Assembly: GCA_032690845.1 (NCBI GenBank)
Contig: CM064427.1
Location: 11,109,501-11,173,500 of the forward strand
Source of the DNA: Eleusine coracana subsp. coracana
Taxonomy: Eukaryota > Streptophyta > Magnoliopsida > Poales > Poaceae
Reading direction: 5' to 3'
DNA: 64,000 nucleotides
Part shown: piece after piece, positions 11,626 through 23,185 of the stretch
How the letters are laid out: each line of letters begins with the position of its first letter
Position numbering within the stretch: position 1 is the first letter of the stretch
Notes under the pieces: generated by a model
What the model saw: only the letters and a program-made list of their open reading frames with translations
What the model was told of the DNA's origin: nothing
Databases searched by the model: none
Program-made: the position numbers and the translations under genes

Positions 11626-12530
11626 ACAAGCCAGTTCTTTTACTATTAATATTTTACTAACGTCTAATCCTCTCTTTTCTAGTTGTTTTTGTTTTTTTGT
11701 TTTGTGTGAATTTTCAGGATGAGTACGACAGGACCTTCTCTGACGCTCAGGGAATTTTCTCTACCATCTCCATACGTGTTGGTGCCTCAATCCTCAGATG
11801 AGAAGGCCACGGCCTCCTCGTATGTGTTGAACCCCATTATCATTAGCATGGTTGAAGCAAACAAATTCTTTGGAGCGAAAGAGGAGAACCCGTATACTCA
11901 CTTACGAGATCTGGAGGCACTTTGCCAAACATTACATCATGAAGGAGTGCCTCGGGATCTTTACAGGTGGCTGCTTTTCCCATTCTCTTTGGGAGGAAAA
12001 GCCAAAGAGTGGCACAAGGCAGCATCTCGAGACGCGAAGGTAAGTGGAGTGAGTTAGTTGGAAATTTTTGTCTCCACTATTTTCCTTTGCCAAAGGTGCA
12101 GAAGTTGAGAAGGGAAGTGGTGAACTTCATACAAGAAGATGAAGAATCTCTCACGCAAGCCTGGACGCGATTTCAAACATTGTTGAAACAAGGACCTGAC
12201 CTTGGCATTGATGAGAATATGTGCGCTCAAACCTTCTACATGGCCATAAACAAGGCATCGAGGATGCATTTGGACGGATCGGTCGGAGGAAGTTTCTGAG
12301 ATTGACAGACAATGTAGGGATCGAATTGCTAGGCAAAATTACCCAGAATGAAGCTTTGCACAAGCATTGGGAAGAATATCTAGAACCAAATCGGCAATGC
12401 CCAGAACTAATGCGGAAGGAAGAGTCGCCAGCTGAGCAGATCTTGATGTCCGAGAGTAGATCAATGATTACTTCGAAGCAATTTGAAGAAATAAAGCCAG
12501 TCGGACCCGCCTCTGTGGATCTGACGCGTG

Positions 12531-12571
12531 TGCCGATCGGCGCAATCTCTGAGCCGATCGGCGCAGTCGCA
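12531..12571. repeat. Palindrome-pair module inside element C gag coding region
   Basis: GTGCCGATCGGCGCAA and GAGCCGATCGGCGCAG, about 22 bases apart, read as PIGA twice (VPIGAISEPIGAVA). This is the same DNA module as in the LTR but here in coding sequence. Confidence 0.8.
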
Positions 12572-13547
12572 ACGACAGGAGAACCGATCACCCTGACGAC
12601 TCCGTCAAGTAGCAAGGAATATACCAAGATAGAAGCTGCGATTCTGGACAACCACCTGAAGGAATTTGAAGGGAACTTTGCTAAACCGAAGGGGGATAAA
12701 ACATTGGCGAATGCTAAACCACTTGACAAATTTGAGCCGATGGACTGGATTCCCATTGATTTTTCGCACGAGTTGCTCAATATGAGAAGATCCTTCAGTC
12801 CGCAAGACGCCTCCGAAGCAAGAATTGAGTATAATTTCCCAAGAAATCGCCTCAAGTCGGAAGTTTTCGATCAAGAGATTATTGGAAGAGTTTTAGGGAA
12901 GCTTTACAAGAATGATATAGAGCTTGAGGGAATAGAGGTGAAGCAAGCGAAGAGATTGCTAGACAGTTGCTTTGAGCCATCCTCCTACGAAGGATTGTGT
13001 GGTGTGTATGCTGTAGGTCTCACTGAAGAGGAAAAAGAAGAACCGTACATACCATGTGAGAGATCGGGGAAGAAATTTCCGGAAGCCTTGTGTGACTTTG
13101 GTTCCCTTGTCAGCTTGATGACTTACAATGCATTCATGAGCATGCCTTTTGAAACTCAACAGTGGCTGATGGGGACTGAACTTGAGCTGATCATGGCGGA
13201 TGGTAGGAAGACCAAGCCACTAGGAGTGATCAAGAATGTCGAAATTGAGATCAGCTCGAAAATAATGCCGATATATTTCTTTGTTCTAGACAATAAAGAA
13301 ACTGGGGTTGAAGATATCATTCTAGGAAGGCCATTCTTAAGATTAGTACAAGCTGTTCTGGATGCTGGGAAAGGTCAAATTACGCTACACCTGGGAGAGG
13401 AAGAAGTGCGATTTCAATTTAATGATCCATCTCATCAAGACTCTTCTTACTATCAGGAATTCTGCCCAGAGGAAGATGAGAGGATAGGGATGGATATGGG
13501 AGACCCACTAGACCGCATCATGCGTGGAACTAACAAGTATACTGCCA

Positions 13548-13632
13548 GCGCCGATCGGCATGACTCTTGCGCCGATCGGCTCAAGCATACTGCCAGCGCC
13601 GATCGGCATGACCCTCACGTCGATTGGCTCAA
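13548..13632. repeat. Two palindrome-pair modules in tandem inside element C protease-RT linker
   Basis: Four palindromes of the form GCGCCGATCGGC (the last diverged to GTCGATTGGC) form two tandem pairs. They are read as ADRHD and ADRLK, a different frame from the PIGA reading at 12531. This argues that DNA rather than peptide sequence is what is shared. Confidence 0.8.
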
Positions 13633-13722
13633 CCAGGAAAATCCTGATTTTGATCCTCTCGGGGAGCTGGATCCAGATGAAGCGCCAGAAGTGGAACAGA
13701 AGGAACTCCCGAAGGAGCTACG

Positions 13723-14801
13723 TGTTGGTGGTTTCTAGATGCCCATTTTATCTACCAAAAAGGGATGTTTTGTGTCTTAATTTGGTGGTTTGGACTAACA
13801 ATTAACCCTATATTTGCATATATTTGTAGTTATTCTATTTTGGATGTAATCGCAGGAAACAGGGCTAAAATAGGGTAATTATGGATAAAGAGCTAAAGAG
13901 TAACGAAGATGGGCCAGATACGGAGCCGTGCCGATTGACGTGACCCTTGCGCTGATCGGCGCAGGAGGAAAAGATGAAAAAAACATGATCCGGTCCAGGA
14001 AAGATGAAGGCCAGCCCAGTATGAGTTAGAGTCGGTGGAAGTTGACCTAATCCCATCGAGTATAAAAGAAAGATAATTATCAAAAGCCAAGGACGACCAA
14101 GGGGAGACACGATCACGAGAATCAGTTATTAAAACTAGGGTTCCAGGATATTGGCGGTGGAGGTTCATCAACACCGACGAGATCCACCAGAAGGGAGGTC
14201 ACGCCGATCGGATCGTACGCGTTCCAGTGCTATTTCTCACCCCTCTGCTATGTTTAGCGGAAGGATGAGTGAGTAGTCTCATATTCTCTTCTCTGGTGCG
14301 GGGATCTGGTCATGTAACTCTCATACTTGTTGATACTCTCTCGATGAATTTAATCTATGTCATGAACTTTATTGCACATCTATCTATCCCTTTCATTAGT
14401 GTATTGGCCAATACACTTTTGCCCATTACATAGTGCAAGAAACCAGTGGGGAGTTAATAGCCTCTCTAGTGACCGCCGGGGTGAACGAAACCACGATGTC
14501 TTGTAGAATATTGGAGTCATCACTCGAGTTGATAAGAATAAGGTTGCATGCTAGTGAACCCATCCTAAGGGGAGAATCCTTCATCATCCTGTTACCTCTT
14601 CAATAACATTCACCTTCCACTTTCTCACCGTTATCATTCACACCAACCAACCCATTGCAATCTGTTAGTAACCCTTTAATAGTATTAGTTCCGCTCGTTC
14701 CCTATGGATTCGATAACCTTGGAATACTCTGAAGGAGAAAGAGCTACAACTGTACACTGTCCTCTTGCGGTATATAAGTGGGTGCGTAACTACGACCAAC
14801 A
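13723..14801 (+). mobile_element. Solo LTR of the element C family, nested inside element C
   Basis: 1079 bp, TGTTGGTGGT to GACCAACA, the same family as LTR1 and LTR3. It is flanked by a perfect 5-bp duplication CTACG (13718-13722 and 14802-14806). No internal sequence of its own is present, so it is what remains after unequal recombination between the LTRs of a later insertion. Deleting the LTR plus one CTACG rejoins the protease-RT frame without a stop. It contains a TATA-like box at 14061 and modules at 13927 and 14201. Confidence 0.92.
13927..13968. repeat. Palindrome-pair module in the solo LTR
   Basis: GTGCCGATTGACGTGAC and GCGCTGATCGGCGCAGG are the diverged counterpart of the LTR1 module at 10697. 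Confidence 0.65.
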
Positions 14802-14806
14802 CTACG

Positions 14807-16424
14807 CTATGAATATCTAGGAAAGAATAGGACATATCCAGTTATTGTGAACAACGCCCTAACGAAAGAAGAAACAGAGAGGCTTCTTGCTGTGCTCAAA
14901 AGGTATAAGAAAGCCATTGGTTACACATTGGATGACATCAAGGGAATCAGCCCTGCATTTTGCACCCACAAGACTAACTTGGAGGAGAATACTAAACCAG
15001 TGGTTGAAGGGATGCGAAGGTTGAAGGAATCAATGATGCCAGTGGTTAAAAAGGAGATTTTGAAGCTGCTTAATGCAGGTATGATCTACCCTATTGCTGA
15101 TAGTGAATGGGTTAGTCTAGTGCATTGTGTACCCAAGAAAGGAGGGTTGACAGTAGTGCCTAACAAGAACAATGAGTTGATCCCTCAAAGGACTGTAACT
15201 GGATGGAGAATGTGCATAGATTATAGAAGTTTGAACAAAGTGACGAAGAAAGATCACTATCCTCTTCCGTTCATTGACGAGATGCTTGAAAGGTTAGCAA
15301 AGAATTCATACTTTTGTTATTTGGATGGATATAGTGGTTTCTTTCAAATACCGGTAAGACCAGAAGATCAGCAGAAAACTACTTTTACTTGCCCTTTTGG
15401 GACATATGCATATAGAAGGATGACATTTGGTCTTTGCAACATGCCCGCCACATTTCAAAGATGCATGAATGCAATATTCGCTGAATTCATAGAAGATATT
15501 ATGGAGGTATTTATGGATGACTTCTCCATGCATGGTGCTGATTTTAATAGCTGTTTGGAGAATTTGGAGAAGGTTTTGAAAAGGTGTGTTGAATGCGATT
15601 TAGTTCTTAATTGGGAGAAGTGTCACTTCATGGTAACAGAAGGGATAGTATTTGGTCATGTCATATTTAAAAGAGAGATAGAGGTTGATAAGGCAAAGGT
15701 ATATACAGTTGAGAAATTACCTCCCCCTACTGATCTTACAACTTTGAGGAGTTTTCTTGGACATGCCAACTTCTATCGCAGATTTGTTAAGAATTATTCG
15801 AAGATTGCTAAACCCCTGACAGAATTGTTAAAACAAGATACAGAATTTGTTATGGATGAGGAAAGACTCTTGGCCTTCAGGAGATTAAAGGAAGCTCTAT
15901 GCTCTGCACCCGTTATGCAGCCACCTGATTGGAGTTTACCTTTTGAAATTATGTATGATGCAAGTGACTATGCAGTTGGAGCTGTTCTTGGACAACGGAA
16001 GGAAGGTAAAGTGCATGCTATTTATTATGCTAGCAAAACTTTGAATGAGCCACAGATCAATTATACAACAACTGAGAAAGAGATGTTAGCTGTTATATTT
16101 GCTTTTGAGAAGTTTAGATCCTACATTCTAAATTCTAAGGTGATTGTATATACTGATCATGCTGCTATAAGATACTTGGTTTCAAATAAGGAGTCTAAGC
16201 CTCGGTTAATGCGATGGGTATTGATGCTGCAAGAATTTGATTTGGAGATAAGAGATAAGAAAGGAGTAGAAAATTCTTTAGCAGATCATTTATCTCGTCT
16301 TGAATCATCATCAACTGAGCCAATAAGAGATGAAATACGACAAGAGCAGTTGTTTGCCGCATTTGATTGTAGAGAGAATTGGATGATGGATATTATCAAA
16401 GGTTTGAAGGACAAACTAATCTGA
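14807..16424 (+). CDS. pol: Element C reverse transcriptase-RNase H (open, uninterrupted)
   Basis: An open frame of more than 530 codons continuous with the gag-protease frame if the solo LTR is removed; the first Met inside is at 14847. RT motifs: a WRMCIDYRSLNK block (about 15205), LDGYSGFFQIPV (about 15320), FGLCNMPATFQRCM and catalytic FMDD at 15510-15521. RNase H follows with YDASDYAVGAVL (about 15950), ATTEKEMLAV-like TTEKE, VYTDHAAIRYL and the final ADHLSRL. It would copy the element RNA and degrade the template. It ends at TGA 16422, where the integrase needs another frame. It is the best-preserved long ORF in the window, but is separated from gag and integrase by breaks. Confidence 0.9.
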
Positions 16425-17591
16425 TGAACAAGAACACAAGGAAAAGAGTCAAGAGTGAAATGAGAAAATTTATATGGGCCAACCCATACTTGTATAGGTA
16501 TTGCAAACAGAGCAGTACGGAGATGTGTACCTAGAGAAGAAAGAGCGAGCATTTTAGCAAAATGTCATTCTTCGGATTATGGGGGACACTATGGCTACTT
16601 CAGAACACAGGCAAAGGTATGGGTGATTGGATTCTATTGGCCTACTATGCATGAAGATGCAAAAAGGTATGTTGCAACATGTGCTCAATGCCAACGAATA
16701 GGGAATGTTAATAGTAGGAATGCAATGCCTCCTAAGTACAATCTTCAAGTCGATATCTTTGACGTTTGGGGTTTGGATTTTATGGGACCCTTTGTGAATT
16801 CTCATGGTTTCGAGTACATATTGGTCGCTGTTGATTATGTCTCCAAGTGGGTCGAAGCAATGGCATGCAAGGCTAATACTACAAGAGAATCAAGGAGTAT
16901 ACTTCAGGAGCAGATATTTCCTACGTATAGAGTACCGAGGATAATAATTATAGACGGAAGATCCCATTTTACAGGAGGAGAATTTGCTAGGTTTTAGCCA
17001 AAATCTAGAATTGAACATAGAATTGGAACAGCCTACCATCCCCAGACGAATGGATAAACAAAAACTTCAAATAAGCAATTAAAGGGAATTCTGCAGAAGA
17101 TTGTTAGAAAGGAAGGAAAAGATTGGGCCACGAAGCTTAATGGAGCGTTATAGGCATATAGGATGGCATTCAAGACACTGATTGGTATGACACCATATCA
17201 ATTTGTCTATGGGAAATCGTGTCACCAACCGATGGAATTGGAACATAAAGCTTATTGGGCTATAAAGGAAATGAATTTGGATCTTGATGCCGCCGGCATA
17301 AAAAGGAAGATGCAAATAAGTGAATTGGAAGAGATGCGATTGTGTGCATATGAAAATGCAGCCATATACAAAGAGAAAACAAAGAAGTGGTACGATAAGA
17401 AGCTTTTGAAGAAGCAATTTAAGGAAGGAGATCGGGTGCTCCTATTTAATTCGCAATTCAGATTATTTGGTAAAGGCAAACTGCGAAGCAAATGGGAGGG
17501 ACCTTATCTTGTGAATACGGTGTTACCTTCGGGAGCGGTAAACATAATGGATGGCAAGAGAAACAAGTACACGGTGAAGGACAACATCTAA
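16425..17591 (+). pseudogene. int: Element C integrase (three or more stops)
   Basis: H2C2-type finger region with WPTMHEDAKRYVATCAQCQR (about 16640), core with WGLDFMGPF (first Asp, about 16770), IIIDGRSHFTGGEF (second Asp, about 16950) and HPQTNG near 17040, then a C-terminal part RVLLFNSQFRLFGKGKL (about 17430) and WEGPYLV. Stops: TAG 16995, TAA near 17055 (CAA expected after NG), TAG near 17150 (TGG expected before AYRMAF). It starts in a different frame from the RT-RNase H ORF, implying a shift near 16425-16560. The last stop is at 17589. Confidence 0.85.
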
Positions 17592-18025
17592 AGGTATACC
17601 TAGAACCCGACACATTTGAATTAAAATCTTTTGATGTGTATTTCACTGCTTAGTATCCCATATGGTCGAGCTTAATGACGTAAAACAAAGGCTTGTATAT
17701 ATTTTGATTTCCATAGTTTTTCTTTTTCTGATTTGGTCATTTAGTGTACCGCGCCGATCGACGCAGTCCTGCACCGATCGGCGCGACAGAGTCCTTTTTG
17801 GTTTTTGAGTCGGTTTTGGACCTTGCCTTATTAAGACTCGTTAAAATTCCACGAATAAGAGAAAGAGTCCTAGTCCAATTGGAAATCAAGGGATATAAAT
17901 ATGAGGGGACAGCAAACCCACGGATCAAATCATATTACGTCCTCATCAGAACAAACCCTAAGAGCAAAAGCGATGGAAGGCAGCGCATCAGGCAGAAACC
18001 AAGGCGGCGCCGATCGGCTCGACCC
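17592..18025 (+). other. Element C 3' non-coding region with palindrome modules
   Basis: About 430 bp between integrase and the damaged LTR3. It holds a palindrome pair at 17748-17787 and a single palindrome at 18005-18026, directly at the junction with LTR3. No PPT is seen; it was probably removed with the start of LTR3. Confidence 0.6.
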
Positions 18026-18908
18026 TTGTAGTTGTTCTGTTTTGGATGTAATCGCAGGAAACAGGTGTAAAACAGGGCAATTATGGATAAAGAGCTGAAG
18101 AGTAACGAGGATGGGCCAGATGCGGAGCCACGCCGATCGGCGCGACCCTTGCGCCGATCGACGCAGGAGGAAAAGATGACGAAAACATGATCCGGTCCAG
18201 GAAGGATGAAGGCCTAGCCTAGTATGAGTTAGAGTCGGTGGAAGTTGACCTAATCCCGTCGAGTATAAAAGGAAGATAATTATCAAGAGCCAAGGAAGAC
18301 CATGGCGGCGCCGATCGGCTCATGCGCGTTCTAGCGCTATTTCTCACCCCTCTGCTATGTCTAGCGGAAGGATGAGTGAGTAGTCTCATATTCTCTTCTC
18401 TGGTGCGGGGATCTGGTCATGTAACTCTCCTACTTGTTGATACTCTCTCGATGAATTTAATCTATGTGATGAACTTTATTGCACATCTATCTATCCCTTT
18501 CATTAGTGTATCGGCCAATATAGTTTTGCCCATTACATAGTGCAAGAAACTAGTGGGGAGCTAATAGCCTCTGTAGTGACAGCCGGGGTGAACGAAACCA
18601 CCATGTCTTGTAGAATACTAGAGTTATCACTCGATTTGATAAGAATAAGGTTGCATGCTAGTGAACCAATCCTAAGGAGAGAATCCTTCGTCATCCTGTT
18701 ACCTCTTCAATAACATTCACCTTCCACTTTCTCACCGTCGTCATTCACACCAACCACCCTATTGCAATTTCTTAGTAACCCTTTAATAGTATTAGTTCTG
18801 CTCGTTCCCTATGGATTTGATAACCTTGGAATACTCTGAGGGAAAAAGAGCTACAACTGTACACCGTTCTCTTGCGGTATATAAGTGGGTGCGTAATTAC
18901 GACCAACA
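18026..18908 (+). repeat. Element C LTR3 (3' LTR) with two deletions
   Basis: Aligns with LTR1 from about its base 118 to the terminal CCAACA, so the first about 118 bp (including TGTTGG) are absent. A second gap of roughly 140 bp lies at about 18295-18305 relative to LTR1. Both deletion joints carry a GGCGCCGATCGGCTC palindrome. It ends at 18908 next to the ATCTA duplication and contains the TATA-like box at 18264 and a module at 18130-18168. Confidence 0.85.
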
Positions 18909-18913
18909 ATCTA

Positions 18914-19930
18914 TTCTCCATGGTGGACAAGTACATGCCCGACAATTCGGCATTGTCTGAAGTACGTCAGTACATGGAGGAAGTGCTAAGAAATTGCAAC
19001 CAGCCTGGACCATCGAACTACAACAAGGACAATGACGGCAAGCGCAAGCAAGACAGGACGGTCGCCAATATTGAGCGCCCGCCACAAAAGTAGCAAGTCA
19101 CCCAGGAGGACTTTGACAAGATGCTAGACGGACCGTGGCTACTGCATGATGGGAGCCAGAAGGCAAGAGAATGCTTCAAGCTCAAGGGTTTTGCGCACCA
19201 CACCTTGAAGGTCGCTCAGGTACCAGAGCTCAGGCACCGAATCTAAGCATCAAACAGATGACCCTTCATAGAGAGGTCCACTCAGTCTCACCAGCCGTCC
19301 CTCACTATCTGAAATGGTTGGAGGTCCCAATAACTTTTTATCGGTCGGATCACCCAGACCATATCTCCAGACCCGACAAGTATCCTCTAGTCTTATTGCC
19401 CACCGTTAATCAGGTATGGCTCAACCGAGTACTGGTGGACGAAGGAAGTTCCCTTGACATTCTGTTCATTAGGACATTCAAGGAGTTAGGCATCCCCTTG
19501 AACGAGCTCAAGCCAAGTTGGTCACCTTTCCATGGCATCATCTCCGGCATGCAGTCACAACCACTCGACTAGATCACTCTGTCGATCACCTTTGGCACTC
19601 AGGAGAACTACAGGACTGAGCGCATCACCTTCAAAGTTGCCAACCTGGACTCTGCTTACCATGCCATTATTGGGTGCCCAACCATAACCAAGTTCATGGC
19701 CATCCCGCACTACCCCTATATGACTCTGAAGATGTCGAGCCCTAATAGGGTGATCTCGCTCCACTTGGACGTTAGGACTTCATACAACTGCTCTCCAAAG
19801 CTACGAGCTGGCCGAGAAGAAAGTCATGGCATCAGAGCTCACCGACCTAAAGCTGGCAATGGCTGACACAGAGGAGGCAAATATCAACGCACCCCCAAGA
19901 AAATGTCAAAGGCAGAGATTCAGTCGGCGA
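18914..19930 (+). pseudogene. gag-pro: Element B gag, second part, and protease
   Basis: Resumes the interrupted B gag (FSMVDKYMPDNSA, then NYNKDNDGKRKQDR) and passes TAG near 19091 and a frameshift to a Tat-type protease region. Recognisable blocks are ITFYRSDHPDHISRPDKYPL, VLVDEGSSLDILF (protease active site, DGGSS in relatives, here DEGSS) near 19435, and YHAIIGCPTITKFMAIPHY (about 19655) in the frame after a TAG at 19570. The protease loses its second active-site Gly (DEG), so it is predicted inactive as well as broken. Confidence 0.75.
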
Positions 19931-21430
19931 CATCGGAGACGATGAAGATCCAGTTAGACAATAATGATGCATCAAAGACCACCATGATTGGGGTCAATTT
20001 AGATGCTAAATAGGAAACCGCGCTCATCCTTTTCCTTTGTGCTAATAAAGATATATTTGTGTGGAAATCTTCTGAAATGCCAGGTGTTCCTAGGGAAAAG
20101 GCTAAGCATGAATTACATGTTAGACCAAACGCTAAACCTATTAAGCAATGACTTTGTCGATTTTTGCAGGATCAAAATGATGTGATTAGAAAAGAGATCG
20201 GTCGATTGCTGGCGGCTGGATTTGTTAAAGAAGTCTTCCACCCAGGCTGGCTGGCTAATCCAGCTCTGGTTCAAAAGAAGAGCAAGGAATGGTGGATGTG
20301 TGTTGACTACACCGACCTTTTACTCTACCACACATTGACCAAGTGGTCGATTGATGGTTGGTTGCGCATTATTGTGGTTCTTAGATGCCTATTCATGGTA
20401 CCATCATATCCCCTTGAAAGAATCCAACCAATTAAAGACTTCGTTTATCACACCGTTTGGTGCATTCTATTATATTACTATGCCATTCAGATTGAAGAAC
20501 GCCAGAGCAACCTATCAGCACAAGATGCATTGTTACTTAGACAAGCAAATCCTTTAGAATGTGGAGGCATACGTTGATGATGTCGTCGTAAAAAGCTGAC
20601 TAGCCAAAGACCTTATTCCACACATTGCTGAGATGTTTCATAGTTTTCGCACTTATAGCATGAAGCTTAATCCAGAAAAATACGTCTTTGGCATACCTTC
20701 GGGAAAGCTACTCAGCTTTTTAGTTTCACATTGGGGAATCAAAGCAAATCAAGAGAAAATAAACACCATATAGAAGATGGGACTAGTGCATTCATAGGAC
20801 ATCCAGAAGCTGACCGGATTCATGGTAGCGCTTAGTAGATTCGTGTCCCGACTCGGAGTATGGGGCCTACCATTCTTCCGAGTTCTAAAAAGGCAAGATT
20901 CTTTCATATGGACGAACAAAGCCCAGAAAGCCTTGGATGAGTTCAAAGCATACATGGGCGGACCACTGGTGTCGACCCCACCGGAACCTCAAGAGGTTTT
21001 ACAGTTGTACATCTCCGCAACCACTCACGTTATGAGCACAGTACTGGCAGTCAACGGGGCGGAAGATGGAAAGGCTTAAATGGTCCAACGACCGGTGTAC
21101 TTTGTTAGCGAGATCCTCTACGACTGCAAGGTGCAGTATTTTTAGATCCAAAAGCTTGTATATGCCTTACTGATGACTTCTCGAAAGTTGAAGCACTATT
21201 TCCAAGATAATCCGATCGAATTACACACTTCTTACGGGCTTGGAGAGTTGTTCCACAACCGCGAGGCCACTTGGAAGATTGCCAAGTGGGTCATGGAGCT
21301 CGGAGCATACAACATTACCTTTAAGTCGAGGGATTCCATCAAAGGACAGGCGTTGTCTGACTTCATCGCCAAGTGGACAGAAACTAAGCTACTGCCAACC
21401 CACAGAAACTTAGCCTTTAACGGTTCTTGA
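19931..21430 (+). pseudogene. pol: Element B reverse transcriptase and first RNase H
   Basis: The Tat-type RT entry FKSSEMPGVPRE-like sequence (about 20060), then the LLAAGFVKEVFHPGWLANPALVQKK stretch (about 20200) and WWMCVDYTDL (about 20295), the DAYSWYHHIPL block in another frame (about 20385), and catalytic YVDD at 20570-20581. RNase H covers about 20990-21430 (YISATTHVMSTVL; LTSRKLKHYFQ; ALSDFIAKWTE). There are many frame changes (near 20150, 20340, 20470, 20560) and several stops, so this is a relic. Confidence 0.8.
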
Positions 21431-21820
21431 CAACTGGAAGGAGCCGGAGCAGGGGTAACATTGACATCCTCGGATTGCACAAACATGAGGTATGTTCTAC
21501 GAATGCATTTTCGGGCATCTAACAATGCGACAGAATATGAGGCTTTATTGCGTGGTCTCTGATCAGCAATAGCACTCGACATCAAAAGGATGAGCATCTC
21601 TAATGACTCATCCTTGGTCATTAACCAGGTAACCAAGGAATGGTGCTGCTTGGATGACAATATGGCAGCATTCTGTGCTAAGGTCAGGAAGCTAGAAGAC
21701 GAGTATGATGACATCCAATATAAGCATGTCCTCCAAACAAACAGTGAGGAGGCGAACAAGTTGGCCAATTTGGGTCTAGCCAAGCTGAAATCCCGATTGG
21801 CGTGTTTTTGCACGAATTGA
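21431..21820 (+). pseudogene. Element B second (archaeal-like) RNase H domain
   Basis: After TGA 21428 the sequence encodes GAGAGVTLTS, MHFRASNNATEYEALL and SDSSLV-like NDSSLVINQV, then EANKLANLGLA. This is the dispensable second RNase H typical of Tat-lineage gypsy elements. Its presence is the main support for the clade call. TGA near 21560 replaces an Arg codon in the GLRSA context. Confidence 0.75.
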
Positions 21821-22760
21821 AATGGTCGTCCGTACTCATTAAGCAAGCCATGGCACATGCCCCAAATGATCAAGTCCAACCGACCTAGGTTGTTGTCATT
21901 GAGATCGACTAGAGGACCCCCTTTATCAACTATCTCAACAATGGCACTCTGCCATCTGACAAGGACAAGGCTTTGCGAATCATACGGAAGTCAAACTCGT
22001 ACTGCATTATCGATCATATGTTGTACAAACAGAGTCCATTCGGGATACTCATGTTGTCCAAAGCAGAGGGCATAGTTGTCCTTCAGGAAATCAACGCTGA
22101 CATCTGTGGTAACAACGCGGCTCTAATAATGATAGTAAGTAAGGCATCCATACAAGGATTTTATTGGCCAACTTCGTGCCATGACGCCAACAAAATTGCC
22201 CGCACATGTGAACGCTACCAGTTCTACGCAAGGCAGAAAACATGTTGAAGCAACTGAATTTCAGAACATTCCAATTACTTGGTCATTCTCCGTTTGGGGA
22301 TTTGACATTGTTGGTCCTTTTTGCAAGGCACAAGGAGGGTTTACACATCTGTATGTCACAGTAGACAACTTCTCCAAGTGGATTGAGGCCAAACCAGTCG
22401 GCAAGATTATGATGAGGAAGGCAATCAAGTTTATGACGGAAATTGTCACTCGGTTTGGTACCCCCCATAAAATTATAACAGATAATGGGAGCCAGTTTAC
22501 TTCTCAGGAGATCAAAGACTTCGCCGACAAGATAGGCTTCAAGATTGGATACACGTTAGCGGCCCATCCACAAAGCAATGGCTAGGTCAAGAGGGCCAAT
22601 GGTCTGATATTATCTGGTTTCGAGACGCGCATCTTTAGTAGGTTGGAACACTATGCTCGGCGATAGGTTTGAGAATTTCCATCCGTCCTTTGAGGACTAC
22701 AGACAAGCGTAAGCTAGGCAACAGGACATTTCCCGTTTTGTCTAGTCTACGGGTCTAAAG
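21821..22760 (+). pseudogene. int: Element B integrase
   Basis: Finger region near 22140-22250 (FYWPTSCHDANK then a CERYQFYARQ-like Cys pair with one Cys not visible), catalytic core from about 22290: WGFDIVGPF (first Asp), ITDNGSQFTSQEIKDF (second Asp, about 22475), and HPQSNG followed by TAG near 22582, where GQVERAN is expected. After that frame is poorly kept up to the repeated tail. Position and order after the second RNase H are as expected for Tat. Confidence 0.8.
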
Positions 22761-23099
22761 CAATGTTACCGACTGAAATCTTACTTACCTCGTCATAGGT
22801 GCTAGCCTATGATGGGGACAAATCCAATGCTAGTCGATGTGACGACCTCATCATCTTGAAGGAAAAAAGGGATGCTACATTGCCGAGGTCTGCCAAGTAC
22901 CAACAAAGTCTACGGCGGCACCATGAACAAAAAGTAAACAAGAGGGAATTTGAAGTCAGAGACCTAGTTCTTCGGCAAGTTAAGACTACCATCGGCAGAC
23001 ACAAGTTGTCAGCTCCATGGGAAGGACCATTTATCGTTTCTACCATTAGCATTTATATTTTATTTACTTTTTGTATTCTTTTGCATGTAATATCCTAAC

Positions 23100-23185
<86 letters not shown>

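Larger units (their letters stand above)
11719..13738 (+). pseudogene. gag-pro: Element C gag-protease (two frameshifts; 3' end displaced by solo LTR)
   Basis: ATG 11719 opens an Athila-type gag: NPYTHLRDLEALCQTL, LLFPFSLGGKAKEWH, then in the next frame WSELVGNFCLHYFPLPK and the QAWTRFQTLLKQGPDLGI block. Frame changes near 12040 and near 12295. The third frame runs open from about 12221 to 13738. It contains a linker, an aspartic protease with active-site DFGS (near 13090), and ILGRPFL (near 13320) typical of the second protease strand. The coding strand carries palindrome-pair modules at 12531 and 13548. The native reading frame leaves at CTACG (13718) and resumes after the solo LTR at 14802; the codons VGGF-stop at the end are LTR sequence. 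Confidence 0.85.
10494..18908 (+). mobile_element. Element C: Athila-like Ty3/gypsy retrotransposon inserted in B gag
   Basis: LTR1 (10494-11596), PBS, gag-protease, a nested solo LTR, RT-RNase H, integrase, 3' non-coding region and a damaged LTR3 (18026-18908). LTRs begin TGTTGG and end CCAACA. Flanks are ATCTG (10489-10493) and ATCTA (18909-18913), a 5-bp target duplication with one later change. Removing C rejoins the B gag frame. Athila-like assignment rests on gag sequence, the Asp-tRNA-type PBS and the RT/integrase sequence. LTR3 lost about its first 120 bp together with the expected PPT, so this copy is disabled. Confidence 0.85.

Noticed and set aside
12151..12855. A 234-codon minus-strand ORF opposite the gag of element C
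   Set aside because: Antisense to a well-recognised gag region, with low-complexity Ser/Leu content and no motif.
10697..18328. CRISPR-like reading of the repeated palindromes
   Set aside because: Spacing is irregular, copies lie in LTR and coding DNA of a plant retrotransposon, and there are no unique spacers or cas genes.
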